From contig NC_080540.1 of the NCBI RefSeq assembly GCF_028640845.1, forward strand, positions 93,198,061 to 93,262,060: a stretch of DNA of 64,000 nucleotides, read 5' to 3'. Shown one piece after another: positions 1 through 10,820 of this stretch. This DNA is from Ahaetulla prasina (lineage: Eukaryota > Chordata > Lepidosauria > Squamata > Colubridae). Made by a program: the position numbers and the translations under genes. The notes below the pieces were generated by a model. That model did not search any database, had not been told where the DNA came from, and worked only from the letters and a program-made list of their open reading frames with translations. The first letter of the stretch is position 1. Each line of letters begins with the position of its first letter.

Positions 1-901
1 ATAACATTCTGATTGCAACCTGTGAAAGTTTTGGGGGAAAAAATGATTTTTTAAATAGAGTTATATACCATGCATCGAAGGAGAGGGTGTGAGACAGGAA
101 ATATTGTATTCAGCGGCTGCCAGATCTATCTGTTATGCTGCTTATCCTCTGGAATAGTGCCCCCCCACCAGGATTTCTATGGCTGAAACCCTGCTGATGT
201 TCCAGAAAGCATTAAAAATGCAATTATTCCCTCAGGTTTGGGGGAAGGATGGTGGCGAGCTCTTATAAGATTTAGTGTGTTTGCTACATTTTTTAAAAAT
301 GCACAACTCTTTATTCTCTTATGTGATTTTTCAGGCTTTTATAATGCTGTAAAGGACCCAGAGTCACTAGAAGTCAGATATTTCTTAAATTTATGTAAAT
401 TAATATATAAAGCGTAATCAGGTTAGAGTGACCACTGTGATCTGAACATTCTAATCAGCCCCTTGTGAAGAATTAGGTCTTCTTTTTTGAGAAAAACTTG
501 TTTTGCACTTGCCAAATATTGTTTTTCCATTTCCATTTGGACTAGTTAGTTCAACTGTTCATTCTATACCAGCTCTACACATGGAAAAATTAAAGGCATT
601 TATCCTAGGATCGGGGGTGGGGAGGGGAGGAAGTTCCAGTTTTCCAAATCCTATGTTTGATTTTCAGTGGAAAATTAATTGGACTTCCATCAAGCTCACT
701 CTAAGCAAATCAATACTTTTTGGAATTCTGAATCTCTCTTCAGGCATTTCCAATGATTTCTGTACATAGTATCTTTGCCTGAAATTTATATTTTGTTATC
801 AACTGTCAGTACATTTTGCATAAAATGATATAGATAAAACTAAGGACTTCCCAGCTATGTGTCTTCAGATTTTACCTCAATTTGGAAATTACTTCCAAAA
901 T
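1..901. other. Unassigned AT-rich DNA, no gene seen
   Basis: I recognise no exon, RNA gene or repeat family here. The only open frame of note (503-769) has no codon or domain signal and looks like chance. Confidence 0.6.
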
Positions 902-1031
902 GAATCCCAGAAATTCTTGAAAAAAAATAAAAACAAATACAATAAGCATCCTATAGTTTACGAACATAATTAATGAACATGAAATCCATAGAACTTTGAC
1001 ATAATACCAGATAATTTTTCCATTTATTTAA
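902..1031 (+). repeat. Arm 1 of a 125-130 bp inverted duplication
   Basis: This AT-rich unique-looking segment recurs in reverse complement at 2126-2250. Reading the two by eye, they differ by a 5-bp indel and about two substitutions, so the copy is recent. The partner lies inside the hAT-like insertion about 1.1 kb away, which marks this arm as the probable donor. Confidence 0.9.
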
Positions 1032-1148
1032 ATCTGAATTCTGTATTAAGCAATTCATTTCCACAACAGAAAAGGTAGTATACCATGTGATGACTCAATT
1101 ATTGCATTGCTTAGCAATGTAGCTTCTGGTTTAATTGTGGTCATAACA

Positions 1149-1353
1149 GCCATAGTGGCGCAGTGGTTAGAATGCAGTGTTGCAGGCTAATTCTGCTGAC
1201 CGCCAACTGCCAGTTCAGTAGTTTGATTCTCATTGGTTCAGGATTGACTCAGCCTTCATCCTTCCGAGGTCAGTAAAATGAGGACCCTGATTATGGGGCA
1301 ATATAATGACTTTGTAAACAGCTTAGAGAGGGCTGTAAAGCACCTCTCTAAGC
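1149..1353 (+). repeat. tRNA-derived squamate SINE, 5' part (split by hAT insertion)
   Basis: A tRNA-like head (GGCGCAGTGGTTAGAATGCAG, then a degraded B box near GTTTGATTCTC) leads into the body GACTCAGCCTTCATCCTTCCGAGG and GTAAAATGAGGACCC that is also seen at 5294-5535 and 9452-9655. The element stops at 1353 and resumes at 2637 (AGTATATAAGTCTAAG), so it was whole before the hAT-like element at 1354 entered it. SINEs carry no protein; the head holds the RNA polymerase III promoter. Confidence 0.85.
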
Positions 1354-1599
1354 CAGGGGTCACCAACCTTTTGGACCTCAGGGACCACTAAATTTATAAT
1401 TTTAAATCCTGTGGATCACTAATATGATCTGCCTAATGACCAGCTGGGTGGGCACAGCTAGTGGTCATGTGACTGGATGGACGTGGCCAACTCAATGTCA
1501 CTCACATTGAGGGGCACCTCGCCAACCTCTAACCACCTCTGCCCTGCCAGGCACTCCTTGCCTCCCCGCCCAGGCTCTTTAGGGACCCAATAGGAAGCA

Positions 1600-1870
1600 G
1601 TTGTTGGAGCTAAGCAGCCACCATGAGAAAAAGTTGGCAAAAGAGCTCAGTTCAAATTGGATCTGACCAAGAAGGAGGCTTAGTAGAAGCACCTCACTGA
1701 GGACTGTGAGCATAGGCTTTCCAAGCAGAGGGAAGACCTGCGGGAGTGCAAGGCCAGATACAGGTGCCTGGAGGCTCAGTGGGCTGAGATGGTCAGCCAG
1801 TTCCAGGCCATGATGCAGTCCCATTGGAATAAGGTCCTCTGGCTCTTCGCCACCAGCAGCACTTCCCAAA
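1600..1870 (+). pseudogene. Possible captured host exon with coiled-coil character inside the hAT-like element
   Basis: Read on the plus strand with one frame change and two adjacent stops, this stretch gives charged, heptad-like peptide (for example HHEKKLAKELS, then RLSKQREDLRECKARY, then AEMVSQFQAMMQSHWN). The same reading recurs in the second copy (2251-2519), where one frame stays open from MMQSHWNKALWLFSTSG to the stop at 2519. I do not recognise the parent gene. Gene-fragment capture is known for non-autonomous DNA transposons, but here it is inferred from composition alone. The alternative is a chance open frame in GC-richer transposon DNA. Confidence 0.35.
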
Positions 1871-2125
1871 GCCCCACACCAGGAGGCTGAAGCAGACCCT
1901 AACCCACACAAAAAGACCCTTAAGGGGGAGACTCTCTGAAGCAACACGAGCGTTCATTGCAAGTATCCAGTCCAGGGGCCGTAGTTTGAGGACCCCTGAT
2001 TTAGTGCAATATAAAAAATGCAAATAATTTTTCTGCACCACCAAAATTTTCTCACGGACCACCAGTGGTCCATGGACCACCAGTTGGTGACCGCTGCTCT
2101 TGACTATAGACATCGAATGCATGAA

Positions 2126-2250
2126 TTAAATAAATGGAAAAATTATCTGGTATTATGTCACTGTTCTATGGATTTCATGTTCATTAATTCGTAAACTATA
2201 GGATGCTTATTGTATTTGTTTTTATTTTTTTTCAAGAATTTCTGGGATTC
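2126..2250 (-). repeat. Arm 2 of the inverted duplication (reverse complement of 902-1031)
   Basis: Begins TTAAATAAATGG and ends CTGGGATTC; it matches the reverse complement of arm 1 almost throughout. It joins the terminus of hAT copy 1 on the left and the interior of hAT copy 2 directly on the right (at AGGAGTGCAAGG). Neither junction shows a target duplication, so transposition does not explain it. Confidence 0.9.
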
Positions 2251-2636
2251 AGGAGTGCAAGGCCAGGTACAGGTGCCTGGAGGCTCAGTGGGCTGAGATG
2301 GTCAGCCAGTTCTAGGCCATGATGCAGTCCCACTGGAACAAGGCCCTCTGGCTTTTCTCTACCAGCGGCACTTCCCTCCAGCCTTTGCCCAAAGCCCCAC
2401 ACCAGGAGGCTGAAGCAAACCCCAAGTCAGAATTTCTGATCCCCTCCAACCCACAGAAAAAGACCCCGAAGCAACACAAATGTTCATTGCACATATCTGT
2501 CCCTGAGGCTGTAGTTTGAGGACTCCTGATTTAGTGCAATATAAAAAATGCAAAAAAAATTTCTGCGGACCACCAAAATTTTCTCATGAACCACCAATGG
2601 TCCATGGACCATCAGTTGGTGACCGTTGCTCTAAGC

Positions 2637-2672
2637 AGTATATAAGTCTAAGGGTTATTACTATTGCTATAA
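2637..2672 (+). repeat. tRNA-derived SINE, 3' tail (continues 1149-1353)
   Basis: AGTATATAAGTCTAAG followed by an imperfect TATTGCTAT tail. This is the usual end of the SINE family and confirms that the hAT complex is a single insertion between 1353 and 2637. Confidence 0.8.
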
Positions 2673-4181
2673 ATCAAGGATTACCTGAGTAGCTTTTTTA
2701 ATGTAGTTATGTTAGAATCCAGCTGATACCTATTAAATTCTTGGGTCAGAGGTAGTCATATTGTATTGTGTTCTGCTTAAAACCATAGATATGTGTGTCC
2801 ATTATCATGAAAGGAGGAAGTACTCCTTTTCTCAGTTATTATTTTGGCAACATTATTTGCACAATGTTATGTGCACTGCTTTAGAAGTATGATGTGCAGG
2901 AACAAATAATATCCAACTATTATCCGATCTGAACTTGAAATCTACTACAAGACGTACATTTGTTTTCCTTCTCCATTGTTCACTCTCTCCTGGAAAGCAA
3001 GCTCTTCCTTTTCTTCTCTGACATTAACAAATTCCTTTAAAAAAACAGCTAAATAATTTAGAGCCCCCCAAATTCATTGGGGAGTGAAACTTTTAAAATA
3101 ATCTTCTTAGAAACTTCACCCTTGGCTGCTACCACATGTAGTTACTTTTCCCATTAACTGTCATTGATTTTCCCTGATTTATGGGAATGATGCATCAGTG
3201 TTCTTCTCTGATGGACAAATTGCTGTCTTTCCAAAAATTCATTTTCAACATTTTTCTTTAGTGCCACAATCTTCTTTTCCCTCTTCCTCAATCTTTAATC
3301 AAACCCTTCTCAGTCTTGCACATAGACCTTTTACTAAACCTTTCCCCAAATTTCTTCTCATTTTGAATTTTATAGTCCAAGTCAACATCTCTTTCATCTA
3401 CACAGATAGATCAACCTGGAATAGGTAACTGTGTGATTGTTGAGCACATTATTTTTTTCATATAGCTTTTCCCATTCTTGGACAATGCTATCAGTTCACT
3501 TTTCTTCAGTCCACTCTAATATGGGTCTTTGCTGATTGAGAATACTTTACAATGATAGATAGTTCCATCATAACTCCTACTTGCTTAAGGCCTGATAATA
3601 TGCTTTAACATTTGACTCCAAAACATAATGTAGTGTAAGATAATTCTATTTTGTTATTGCTCCAGAGGATACATAAATCGTACATGTAGTCCATTTCTAA
3701 CAGCCTGCTTTAAAAGTAGTGGTGATTTGCTTTACTGCAGCTAAAGCAGCCTATTAAGTTTGAAAGGGATGGAACATTGCAACTTTGTCTTATATGCAAT
3801 TTTTCCACACACATCTAAACTTACTTTGAAACCATAAGAATAGGAAGTTAATGATGTTCGGTGGATTTTTGCACAAGAGGTATCAGAACTCTGTTTTTCA
3901 TGAGAGATCTCACAACAGAGATATTATATTTGATTAAAGATTGAGGAAGAGGGAAAACAAGATTGTGGCACTAAAGAAAAATGTTGAAAATGAATTTTTG
4001 GAAAGATAGTTCGGTATGCCAGAAGTTGGACTCCGGTGCAAGAATAGTCAACCAAAAAATATGCTTTTTTCCAGCTGCTTCTAGGCAATTAAGTGAACAT
4101 AATCAAATCTTTCAGAAGTGGGCCTGGATTGGGGAAAATGAATATGTACATTCCACATACCCCCATGATATTCGAATTTGG
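2673..4181. other. Unassigned AT-rich DNA
   Basis: No gene, RNA or repeat family recognised. Short open frames here (3198-3428, 3981-4331) show no domain; the second runs into the hAT-like element at 4190. Confidence 0.55.
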
Positions 4182-4189
4182 GGTAGCGT

Positions 4190-4326
4190 CAGTGGTGGGA
4201 TTCAGCCAGTTCGCACCACTTCGGGAGAACCGGTTGTTAACTTTTTGAGCAGTTTGGCGAACTGGTTGTTGGAAGAAATCATTAGGGCAGAGAACCAGTT
4301 GTTAAATTACTTGAATCCCACCACTG
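4190..4326 (+). mobile_element. hAT-type MITE, 137 bp (family 1)
   Basis: Terminal inverted repeats CAGTGGTGGGATTCA and TGAATCCCACCACTG. It is flanked by an 8-bp duplication matching at 7 of 8 positions, GGTAGCGT (4182-4189) and GGTAGCAT (4327-4334). A second copy of the same length lies at 23868-24004. It has no coding capacity and depends on a transposase elsewhere. Confidence 0.9.
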
Positions 4327-4334
4327 GGTAGCAT

Positions 4335-5293
4335 GATAAAATTGATTGAAAGAAGATTCAGGGCAATCAAAGGAAGGTATTTCATTATAGTCTACATAAT
4401 ATGATCAGGAGTGGGATTTTGTACTTAAATAAAATGAATGAATTAATGTATTTATAGAATTCCTTGAATGAGAATATAGTGTTACTATCTTATCAATCGA
4501 AAAAATCAATTTATGGAAGATAAATCTGCAACGATCATTTTGCTCCTGGGCTTTGTGGAAATATTTTGTTTACTTTTAAAAAGCGATTTAACTATCTATT
4601 ATAGGGCACTTACTTGCAGTGTGGTATTTATTCAGCTACCTATTTCAGATTCAGAAACTTCTTTCACGTGGAGTCTAGCTATTATTTCAAAATCACCTGG
4701 AGCTACAGAAGAACAGAGCACATAAATCCTAATCACAGGTACAAATCTTCCTTCAGTATTTTCTGAGCACTAAATCAACTCGCTATCTTTTCCTTTATTA
4801 TTTTTCAGACCAGACTCAGAAACTGAAAGCAAGACAGAAAGAGATAGGAATAGTCTGATACAATCTACTGTAAGCATATTTGTCCATTTAAAGATTAAAG
4901 TCTTGCCCGAAAAAAATGTCCTTAAAGTTTATCTGAACCTACCTTTTTCAAAACTTTAAAATGATTCAGAGGTGGCATTAAAGCCCTGAGGTCAAGATCA
5001 GGTTAATTTACATAATCTGGCCTCCATCTTTTTATCCTAATTAGACATAACCAAAATTTTCAATTAATAGGTATCTTTGATTTGGACTCATTTTTTATAT
5101 TTGGGATAGAAATCAGCAATCAATGGAATCCTTAAGTCCACTGATACAAGATAAAATCTCTAGAACAATCCTACTTGGCCTGAAACTTCCATTTCCAGTC
5201 TTTTGACGCGCTCTAGAAGTTTGAACCAATCTCTAAGATGAAACAGCAACAATCACATAAGAGGGAAATATGTCTAGAAAAACAGGATAGATT
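4335..5293. other. Unassigned DNA
   Basis: Nothing recognised; the open frame at 4513-4725 has no recognisable domain. Confidence 0.5.
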
Positions 5294-5535
5294 ATAGCAA
5301 TAGCACTTAGACTTATATACTGCTTTACAGTGCTTTACAGCCCTCTTTAACCGGTTTTGCAGAGTCAGCATCTTGCCCTCCAAAATCTGGGTCCTCATTT
5401 CACTGACCTCGGAAGGATGGAAGGCTGAGTCAACCTTGAGCTGGTGAGGATCGAACTGCTGAACTGCAGGCAGCTGGCAGTCAGCAGAAGTAGCCTGCAG
5501 TACTGCACTCTAACCACTGCGCCACCACAGCTCAT
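5294..5535 (-). repeat. tRNA-derived squamate SINE, near full length
   Basis: In reverse complement it has the tRNA-like head (GGCGCAGTGGTTAGAGTGCAG), a clear B box (GTTCGATCCTC), the shared body with GACTCAGCCTTCCATCC, and the end AGTATATAAGTCTAAGTGC with a TATTGCTA tail. It is the best preserved copy of this family in the window. The inner ORF at 5213-5398 is a shadow of it. Confidence 0.85.
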
Positions 5536-6228
5536 TATGGTAAACTGGCACCTACAATTTCTTCTTCTACAAACCTTCCATGGGTAGGTTTAGGGAATTT
5601 AATGGCAGTGAGATAAGTAGTGAGAATTGATACTCTTCCCTCTAACAGTCCTGAAGTTGAATCTATTGATGGTTAACTTGCATTCCTGTTTTTTATCTAG
5701 GTGATTTATAAGTTAAAAAAATCCTTTGTATCCAGATTCCCCCCTCCCCCACATGAACTAGGTGCTCAGTATGCCTTATTTCCCTTAAAACAGCAATATT
5801 GCTGACCAAGAAATGCATAAGTAATATATGCCCCTATCATGCTGATGGTTTCTCAGTCCACTAGTCCACTGAGGCTGACATAATTTGCTCGGGGCAAATT
5901 TTGACTATTCTATCCCAACTACTTTTTAATGCTGATTTTTCTCTCCTTTAAAATGGTAATTTTCTTATCTTGAATTCTGATTTATTGCTCGAAAAAGTTT
6001 TATATCTCAGAACTATGCCTTTTTCAACCAAAATGTTGAGAAAAATAATTATTTCTCTTTTTAAGTCAAATCTTTACTGAGGTCTTTGACTGACTTGAAA
6101 AGGCTTCAAAAAAGAATTTAAAAAAACCCAGTATTACTAAAAATCAGTTTAAAACTACAAGATTAAAATTAATCACACAGGACCATACCTACTGTAGAAT
6201 AGAATACATGGAATAGAGAGCCATAAAA
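5536..6228. other. Unassigned DNA
   Basis: No feature recognised. Confidence 0.5.
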
Positions 6229-6465
6229 AGAACCAGTTTGGCCTGGTGCTTAAGGCATCACACTAGAAACCAGGAGACAGTGAATTCTAGTCCCACCTTA
6301 GAATGCTGGTTGCGACTTTGGGCAGTCAATCTCTCTCAGTCCAATCTACCTCACGGATTTGTTTTTGTGGGGGGAAATAGAGGAAGGTGTGTTAGGTATG
6401 TTTTGGTGCCTTGAATTGACCAAATATATTTTTGTTAAAAAAGGGATAAAAATCAAATAATAATA
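6229..6465 (+). repeat. tRNA-derived SINE, third family
   Basis: Head CCAGTTTGGCCTGGTGCTTAAG and B-box-like AATTCTAGTCCC resemble a tRNA gene; the body includes CAATCTCTCTCAGTCCAATC and CTACCTCACGG. Related copies lie near 24510-24735 and 59860-60075. Family assignment rests on agreement among these copies, not a database. Confidence 0.6.
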
Positions 6466-6467
6466 GT

Positions 6468-7052
6468 TTATTTATTTATTTTTATTTTATTTATTTATTT
6501 TGCCAATCATATATAAGATAACAGGTAAAAGTAAAACATAATTTGGAAACATGATAAGAGTAAGTAAAAAGGAATATTTGGACAGGGATGGTAGGCACGC
6601 AGGTGCACTTATGCATACCCCTTACAGACCTCTTAGGAATGGGGTGAGGTCAACAGTAGACAGTTTAAGCTTAAAGTTTTGGGGGTTTGGGGAAGAAACT
6701 ACAGAGTCAAGTAGTGCATTGCAGGCATTGACCACTCTGTTACTGAAGTCATATTTTCTGCAATCAAGTTTGGAGCGGTTTACCTTGAGCTTGTATCTAT
6801 CATTGTTGTGGTTGAAGCTGAAATAGTCATTGACAGGTAGGACATTGTGATAGATAATTTTATGTACTATGCTTAGGTCAGACTGAAGTCTGCATACTTC
6901 TAAATTGTCTAAGCCCAAAATTTGGAGTCTGGTGGCATAAGGTATTTTATTGTGAGCAGAGGAGTGGAGGACTCTTTTTGTGAAATATCTCTGGATTCTC
7001 TCAATTATATTTATGCCGATATGCAGTGTGGGTTCCAGACAGAGGAGCTGTA
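6468..7052 (-). pseudogene. CR1-like LINE (family B), 3' end of ORF2 and tail
   Basis: Reverse-strand translation (6622-6918) gives a C-terminal reverse-transcriptase tail: KIIYHNVLPVNDYFSFN, LDCRKYDFSNRVVN, and the terminal LSTVDLTPFLRGL. The same ending occurs in the copy at 28325-28825. The 3' tail, an imperfect AAAT run, lies at the low-coordinate end. The copy is 5'-truncated, lacks all polymerase motifs and cannot move itself. Upstream sequence to about 7052 still aligns in concept with the family (the region before the C-terminal tail) but with frames lost. Confidence 0.75.
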
Positions 7053-8077
7053 TTCAGGAACGTTAATCCAGTTAGAGTATTTAGCTTGATACAGAACTCC
7101 TCAACCATATCAACCAGATGAACCACAAAGGGCTATCTACAGAACTATCCCCAAGAAGAGTCTCTGAGATAAAATCAGTTAAGAAACAGGAACTCCGATA
7201 TAATCCTGCAGCGCAACAACTGGCTTCATTGCAAACTGAATTGGATTTTCCAAACTTTCATAAGGAGCAACCTCAAAAAAGTGTCAGCGAACCTTAGAGG
7301 ACTAAAATTTTGTGAAATTTGCACATCAAGCAATGGAAACAGAGGTTCTGTATCTCTTTTTATTTATTTACTTCCAAAAGAGGAGACATTTTCTTAAAAG
7401 CTTGATGCGTTAAAGGAGAGTACCTAATTTTTTTGTCTTTTGTCAGTTGTTTGATTTTTTTTTTTTTGAATCTGTTTTGGACTAAATCTCATACTTATAT
7501 TTTGCATGCAAAGGAGAGCTTCACAATTTACAGCTTTCTGGAATTAGACTAGTATTTAAACAATGGGGCAAAAAAAAATATTAGGCAATAAATTTAATAA
7601 AGGAGAAGGTTGTACATTATAATGATATTTCACCAATTCATGCTTCTCTTTGCCTTTGGCTCTCCATTGAAAGCTTTTCCAAACGGAAGCAAACCTTGGA
7701 CATCTGAGTGGGGCTTTGAGTCTCATTAAGATGCAATAGAGGAGTCTCATTTAGAGGAATAGAAATCACATTTTCAGTATTTGTTTCAGCACTATGAATG
7801 AAACATTAACCACTTAGCAGGATACACATATTAAATTTGAAATTGCCTTGCATGGGCTGAATGGGCACAAAGCTTGGCAGAATACTTTGTTATACTGTAC
7901 ACTGTAATTGGTCATGGTTACTATAAGCATGTTGATGAATTTAGAAAGTGGCCCTCTAATGAAATTAGAGTCATTATTATAGCAGAGGTCACACTATATA
8001 ACCATCTGAGAAAGCAGCCCAGCTTTATCCAGACCAAATTGCAGCCAGAGGAAAAAATACAGCATGCTCTGAAGAGA
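7053..8077. other. Unassigned DNA
   Basis: No exon or repeat recognised; contains a poly-T run near 7458. Confidence 0.5.
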
Positions 8078-8085
8078 GGTTACAC

Positions 8086-8216
8086 CATGGGTGTCAAACT
8101 TGATCATGTCACATGATATATTGTGACATATTGTGATATTTTTTGCCTTCACAGAGCCGGGGTGGGCATGGCCATGTGACATATCTGGCCCTTGGGCTGC
8201 CAGTTTGACACTCTTG
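8086..8216 (+). mobile_element. hAT-type MITE, 131 bp (family 2)
   Basis: Ends CATGGGTGTCAAACT and AGTTTGACACTCTTG form inverted repeats. The 8-bp flanks match at 7 of 8 positions: GGTTACAC (8078-8085) and GGCTACAC (8217-8224). A family member with the same ends lies at 42471-42605. Confidence 0.88.
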
Positions 8217-8224
8217 GGCTACAC

Positions 8225-8714
8225 CACTGATATAATATTCTCTCCGTTAGATTTCTACTGGTCACTAAGGTATGGCCACCTCCTCAGTCAAATGAAGACA
8301 ACCAACAATTGCAGAGTATCCTGAAACCATGTTTGAAGACCTGAAGTAAGGACAACTTAGCGAAGAACATTTGATTTCATCTTGATGCAATGGTAGGAAA
8401 GACAACCTGGTTAGGGTTTTTATTCCCCAGACCTTCCTTTTGTATGCTGTAAATGAATTTTTTCAGCAATACTGAGACTATTCTGAATGATCTTTGGGTC
8501 CAGATGAATTATCAATAAAGGAAGAACTGAGAAAACAACACAAACATGAAGATATTGCATTTATTGCATTTAAGGAACAAAAAGGTTGCACAGAATTATA
8601 TTTACTATAGCACAGATCTGCCTGGCCGTGATGTCCATTGCACTTCAGGAAGAATCTAGGGTTTTTTCTTATTGTACAGTGCGAAAAAGAATCAGAATCA
8701 TACTTCCTAGTATG
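8225..8714. other. Unassigned DNA
   Basis: No feature recognised. Confidence 0.5.
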
Positions 8715-8862
8715 ATTTGATTGCTTATTTGTACCCTATGACTATCATTAAGTGTTGTATCTGATGTTTCTTGACGAATGTATCTTGTCTTTTTATGTAC
8801 ACTGAGAGCATATATACCAAGAAAAAATCCTTGTGTGTCCAATCACACTTGGCCAATAAAGA
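8715..8862 (+). repeat. 3' UTR end of LINE family A (Snake1-like CR1/L3)
   Basis: Carries the block TTTTTATGTACACTGAGAGC and GTCCAATCACACTTGGCC followed by AATAAAG, then runs straight into the ATTCT array. The same block ends the copy at 42166-42280, and its upstream part is joined to reverse-transcriptase sequence at 25640 onward on the minus strand. That ties this non-coding piece to a LINE. 5'-truncated; no coding part. Confidence 0.8.
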
Positions 8863-8940
8863 ATTCTATTCTATTCTATTCTATTCTATTCTATTCTATT
8901 CTATTCTATTCTATTCTATTCTATTCTATTCTATTCTATT
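8863..8940 (+). repeat. (ATTCT)n pentanucleotide microsatellite, about 15 units
   Basis: Uninterrupted ATTCT repeats directly after the LINE 3' UTR; the complement is the AATAG/ATAGA motif reported as enriched in colubroid snakes. The array is most simply an expanded LINE tail. The peptide-repeat open frames across it are artefacts. Confidence 0.97.
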
Positions 8941-9062
8941 TCAGTGCTTTTCTTTCCTTTTCCCTCTTCACCCTACATTTCTTTCTCTTACCTTTTCCCT
9001 CCCCCAAATGAACATTTTCATTTTCTTTTGTATTTGATATCATGATAAGCTTAATAACACTT

Positions 9063-9116
9063 TAGAAATAGCACTTGGACTTATATACTGCTTCATGGTG
9101 CTTTACAGCCCTGGAT
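9063..9116 (-). repeat. tRNA-derived SINE, 3' part (split)
   Basis: AAATAGCACTTGGACTTATAT and GGTGCTTTACAGCCCT are the minus-strand end of the SINE family at 5294-5535. The rest of the same SINE is at 9452-9655. Confidence 0.8.
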
Positions 9117-9451
9117 TGAAGCCTGCATTCTACCAAAGGAGCAATTTACAAACCTATTGATCTAGATCCAGCATATGCATACATAAGAAACCAGACCATT
9201 CGAATGACCAATCAACAAGAGAACCAATCAGCTGCTCAGAATTTCAGTATAGCTCCAAATGAACAACAATCAAATGACCACACTGGCACACAAGACATTT
9301 ATAAGTTAAGGAGAATAGTACAAGGAAATCCTGCTGGTGATGTTACCTACTCTGGTAATGAAAAGTTCAGAAACTAAATTGAAACAAGCTTGGAGGGCAA
9401 ACCACTGCCAAAATCTAAAACCTGAGCTATGTATTTTCTATTATTTCAAAG
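9117..9451. mobile_element. Unclassified ~335-bp insertion inside a SINE
   Basis: Sequence here is foreign to the SINE that flanks it. Near-identical words bound it, GCTTTACAGCCCT on the left and GCTTTAGAGCCCT on the right (12 of 13), which fits a target duplication. The interior word TGTTACCTACTCTGGTAATG resembles motifs I associate loosely with Penelope-like elements of reptiles, but I cannot confirm this. Confidence 0.45.
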
Positions 9452-9655
9452 CTTTAGAGCCCTCTCAAGTGGTTTACAGAGCCAGCATATTGCCTCCAAC
9501 AATTTGGGCCCTCATTTTACCAATCTCAGAAGGATAGAAGGCTGAGTCAACCTTGAACCAATAAGAATCGAACTGCTGAATTGCAGGCAGCCAGCAGTCA
9601 GCAGAAGTAGCCTGCAGTACTGCATTCTAACTACGGTGCTACCATGGCTCATAAT
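9452..9655 (-). repeat. tRNA-derived SINE, 5' part (split)
   Basis: Minus-strand head and body of the SINE: the complement of GACTCAGCCTTC, a B-box-like GTTCGATTCTTA and the tRNA-like start. Continues the 3' part at 9063-9116 across the insertion. Confidence 0.8.
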
Positions 9656-10815
9656 ACAATTATTATTATTTTTTTTAAAAAGAATCTAGAATCACTCAGG
9701 ACTCTGGTTTAGAAGACAAGTCCCTTGATGTGCAATTAAAAATGAAATGAGTAACAAGTCAAAATCATAACGTTTGTCAACTGATGGATTTGTGTGTGAA
9801 TACATCCTTAAGAAACCTTGAACTTTGAATGTGATGGATAGTTTTTAAAGTATTGAGCCCATTGAGCCCAAATTTTCATAATGTTTCTTATGAATATCAA
9901 AAATATAAAGCAATATATATGCAGCAGCATATTCATCTTCAGCAAGATCAGCTAACTCAGGTGCAGGAAAACTTATTTTGAGGCTTCTGTTTCTCTACAA
10001 ATCAGAGCACAGGTAATAAAATGAATACAATTTGACTGATATCTTACATTATGCTGAAGTAGGAGTGGCATCTTCTATTTTTATGGGATCAACATTTAGT
10101 GGTTGAATAATGAACTGATATTGCCTGAAAAACACAATACAGCATATGCAGCTTTTACATGCCTGCATATATATTTGGTGTTTGGTAGAATAATTGTTTT
10201 CTCTAGATAAGGATGACAATATCCTTTGTGTTGTTATTCCATGCTCTCAGTGGATTGAAAGAAATTACTTTGTGATGTTGCATGCATATAATGACTCCTT
10301 TCCAGCATATGATCTGACTTGGTTGATCACTGTGATTTAGGACCCACTATTTTTGTTTGATGGAAATGGATTTAGGAGAAACAAGACTGAGTGGCAATGT
10401 TTCTTGTATCCTGTTTGCTAATGAGAATGATGTATCTGGGCCAATAGACTGTATGACTGTATGACATTCAAAGACTGTGAATGACAAAATTATGTGAATT
10501 AGAAAGAGGGCTTGTAACAGATCCCCTTGAGTAAACTTGAATGTTTAATTTGTAGTTATTTAAATAAAAGTAAATAAATCCTCTTATGTCATTGGTGCTG
10601 TACCAATTTGTGATCATGGCTTTTTCAACTGGGAACTCGAAACAGATTGTGTGATCTTTATCAGTAGTTTTATTTAACTTCACATTATACTAATTGCATA
10701 CTTCTCCAAGTATGTAAATAGTAATAATAATTAATAATAAATGTATTAGTAATAAAATTAATGGAATAATATACACCAACTGCTTTTCAGTAAAGAGAGG
10801 AGAGGAGTAAAAGAG
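9656..10815. other. Unassigned AT-rich DNA
   Basis: No feature recognised; AAT-rich simple sequence near 10720-10765. Confidence 0.5.
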
Positions 10816-10820
10816 CCCTC

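Larger units (their letters stand above)
1354..2628 (+). mobile_element. hAT-like non-autonomous DNA transposon complex with internal rearrangement
   Basis: It starts CAGGGGTCACCAACC and ends GGTGACCGTTG, imperfect terminal inverted repeats. It is flanked by an exact 8-bp duplication, CTCTAAGC (1346-1353 and 2629-2636), the length typical of hAT transposons. It is not a simple element: a first copy runs to about 2100 with its own terminus (GGTGACCGCTG), then comes an inverted copy of flanking DNA (2126-2250), then a second 5'-truncated copy (2251-2628). The two copies differ by roughly a tenth of positions by eye. No transposase is present. The interior carries a coiled-coil-like captured segment (see 1600-1870). 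Confidence 0.8.

Noticed and set aside
902..2250. Inverted repeat considered as terminal repeats of one large transposon
   Set aside because: The right arm is internal to an element with its own ends and target duplication, and the left arm lies outside that duplication.
8771..9037. Two overlapping 77-88 codon frames with FYSIL repeats
   Set aside because: Translation of the LINE 3' UTR and the ATTCT microsatellite.
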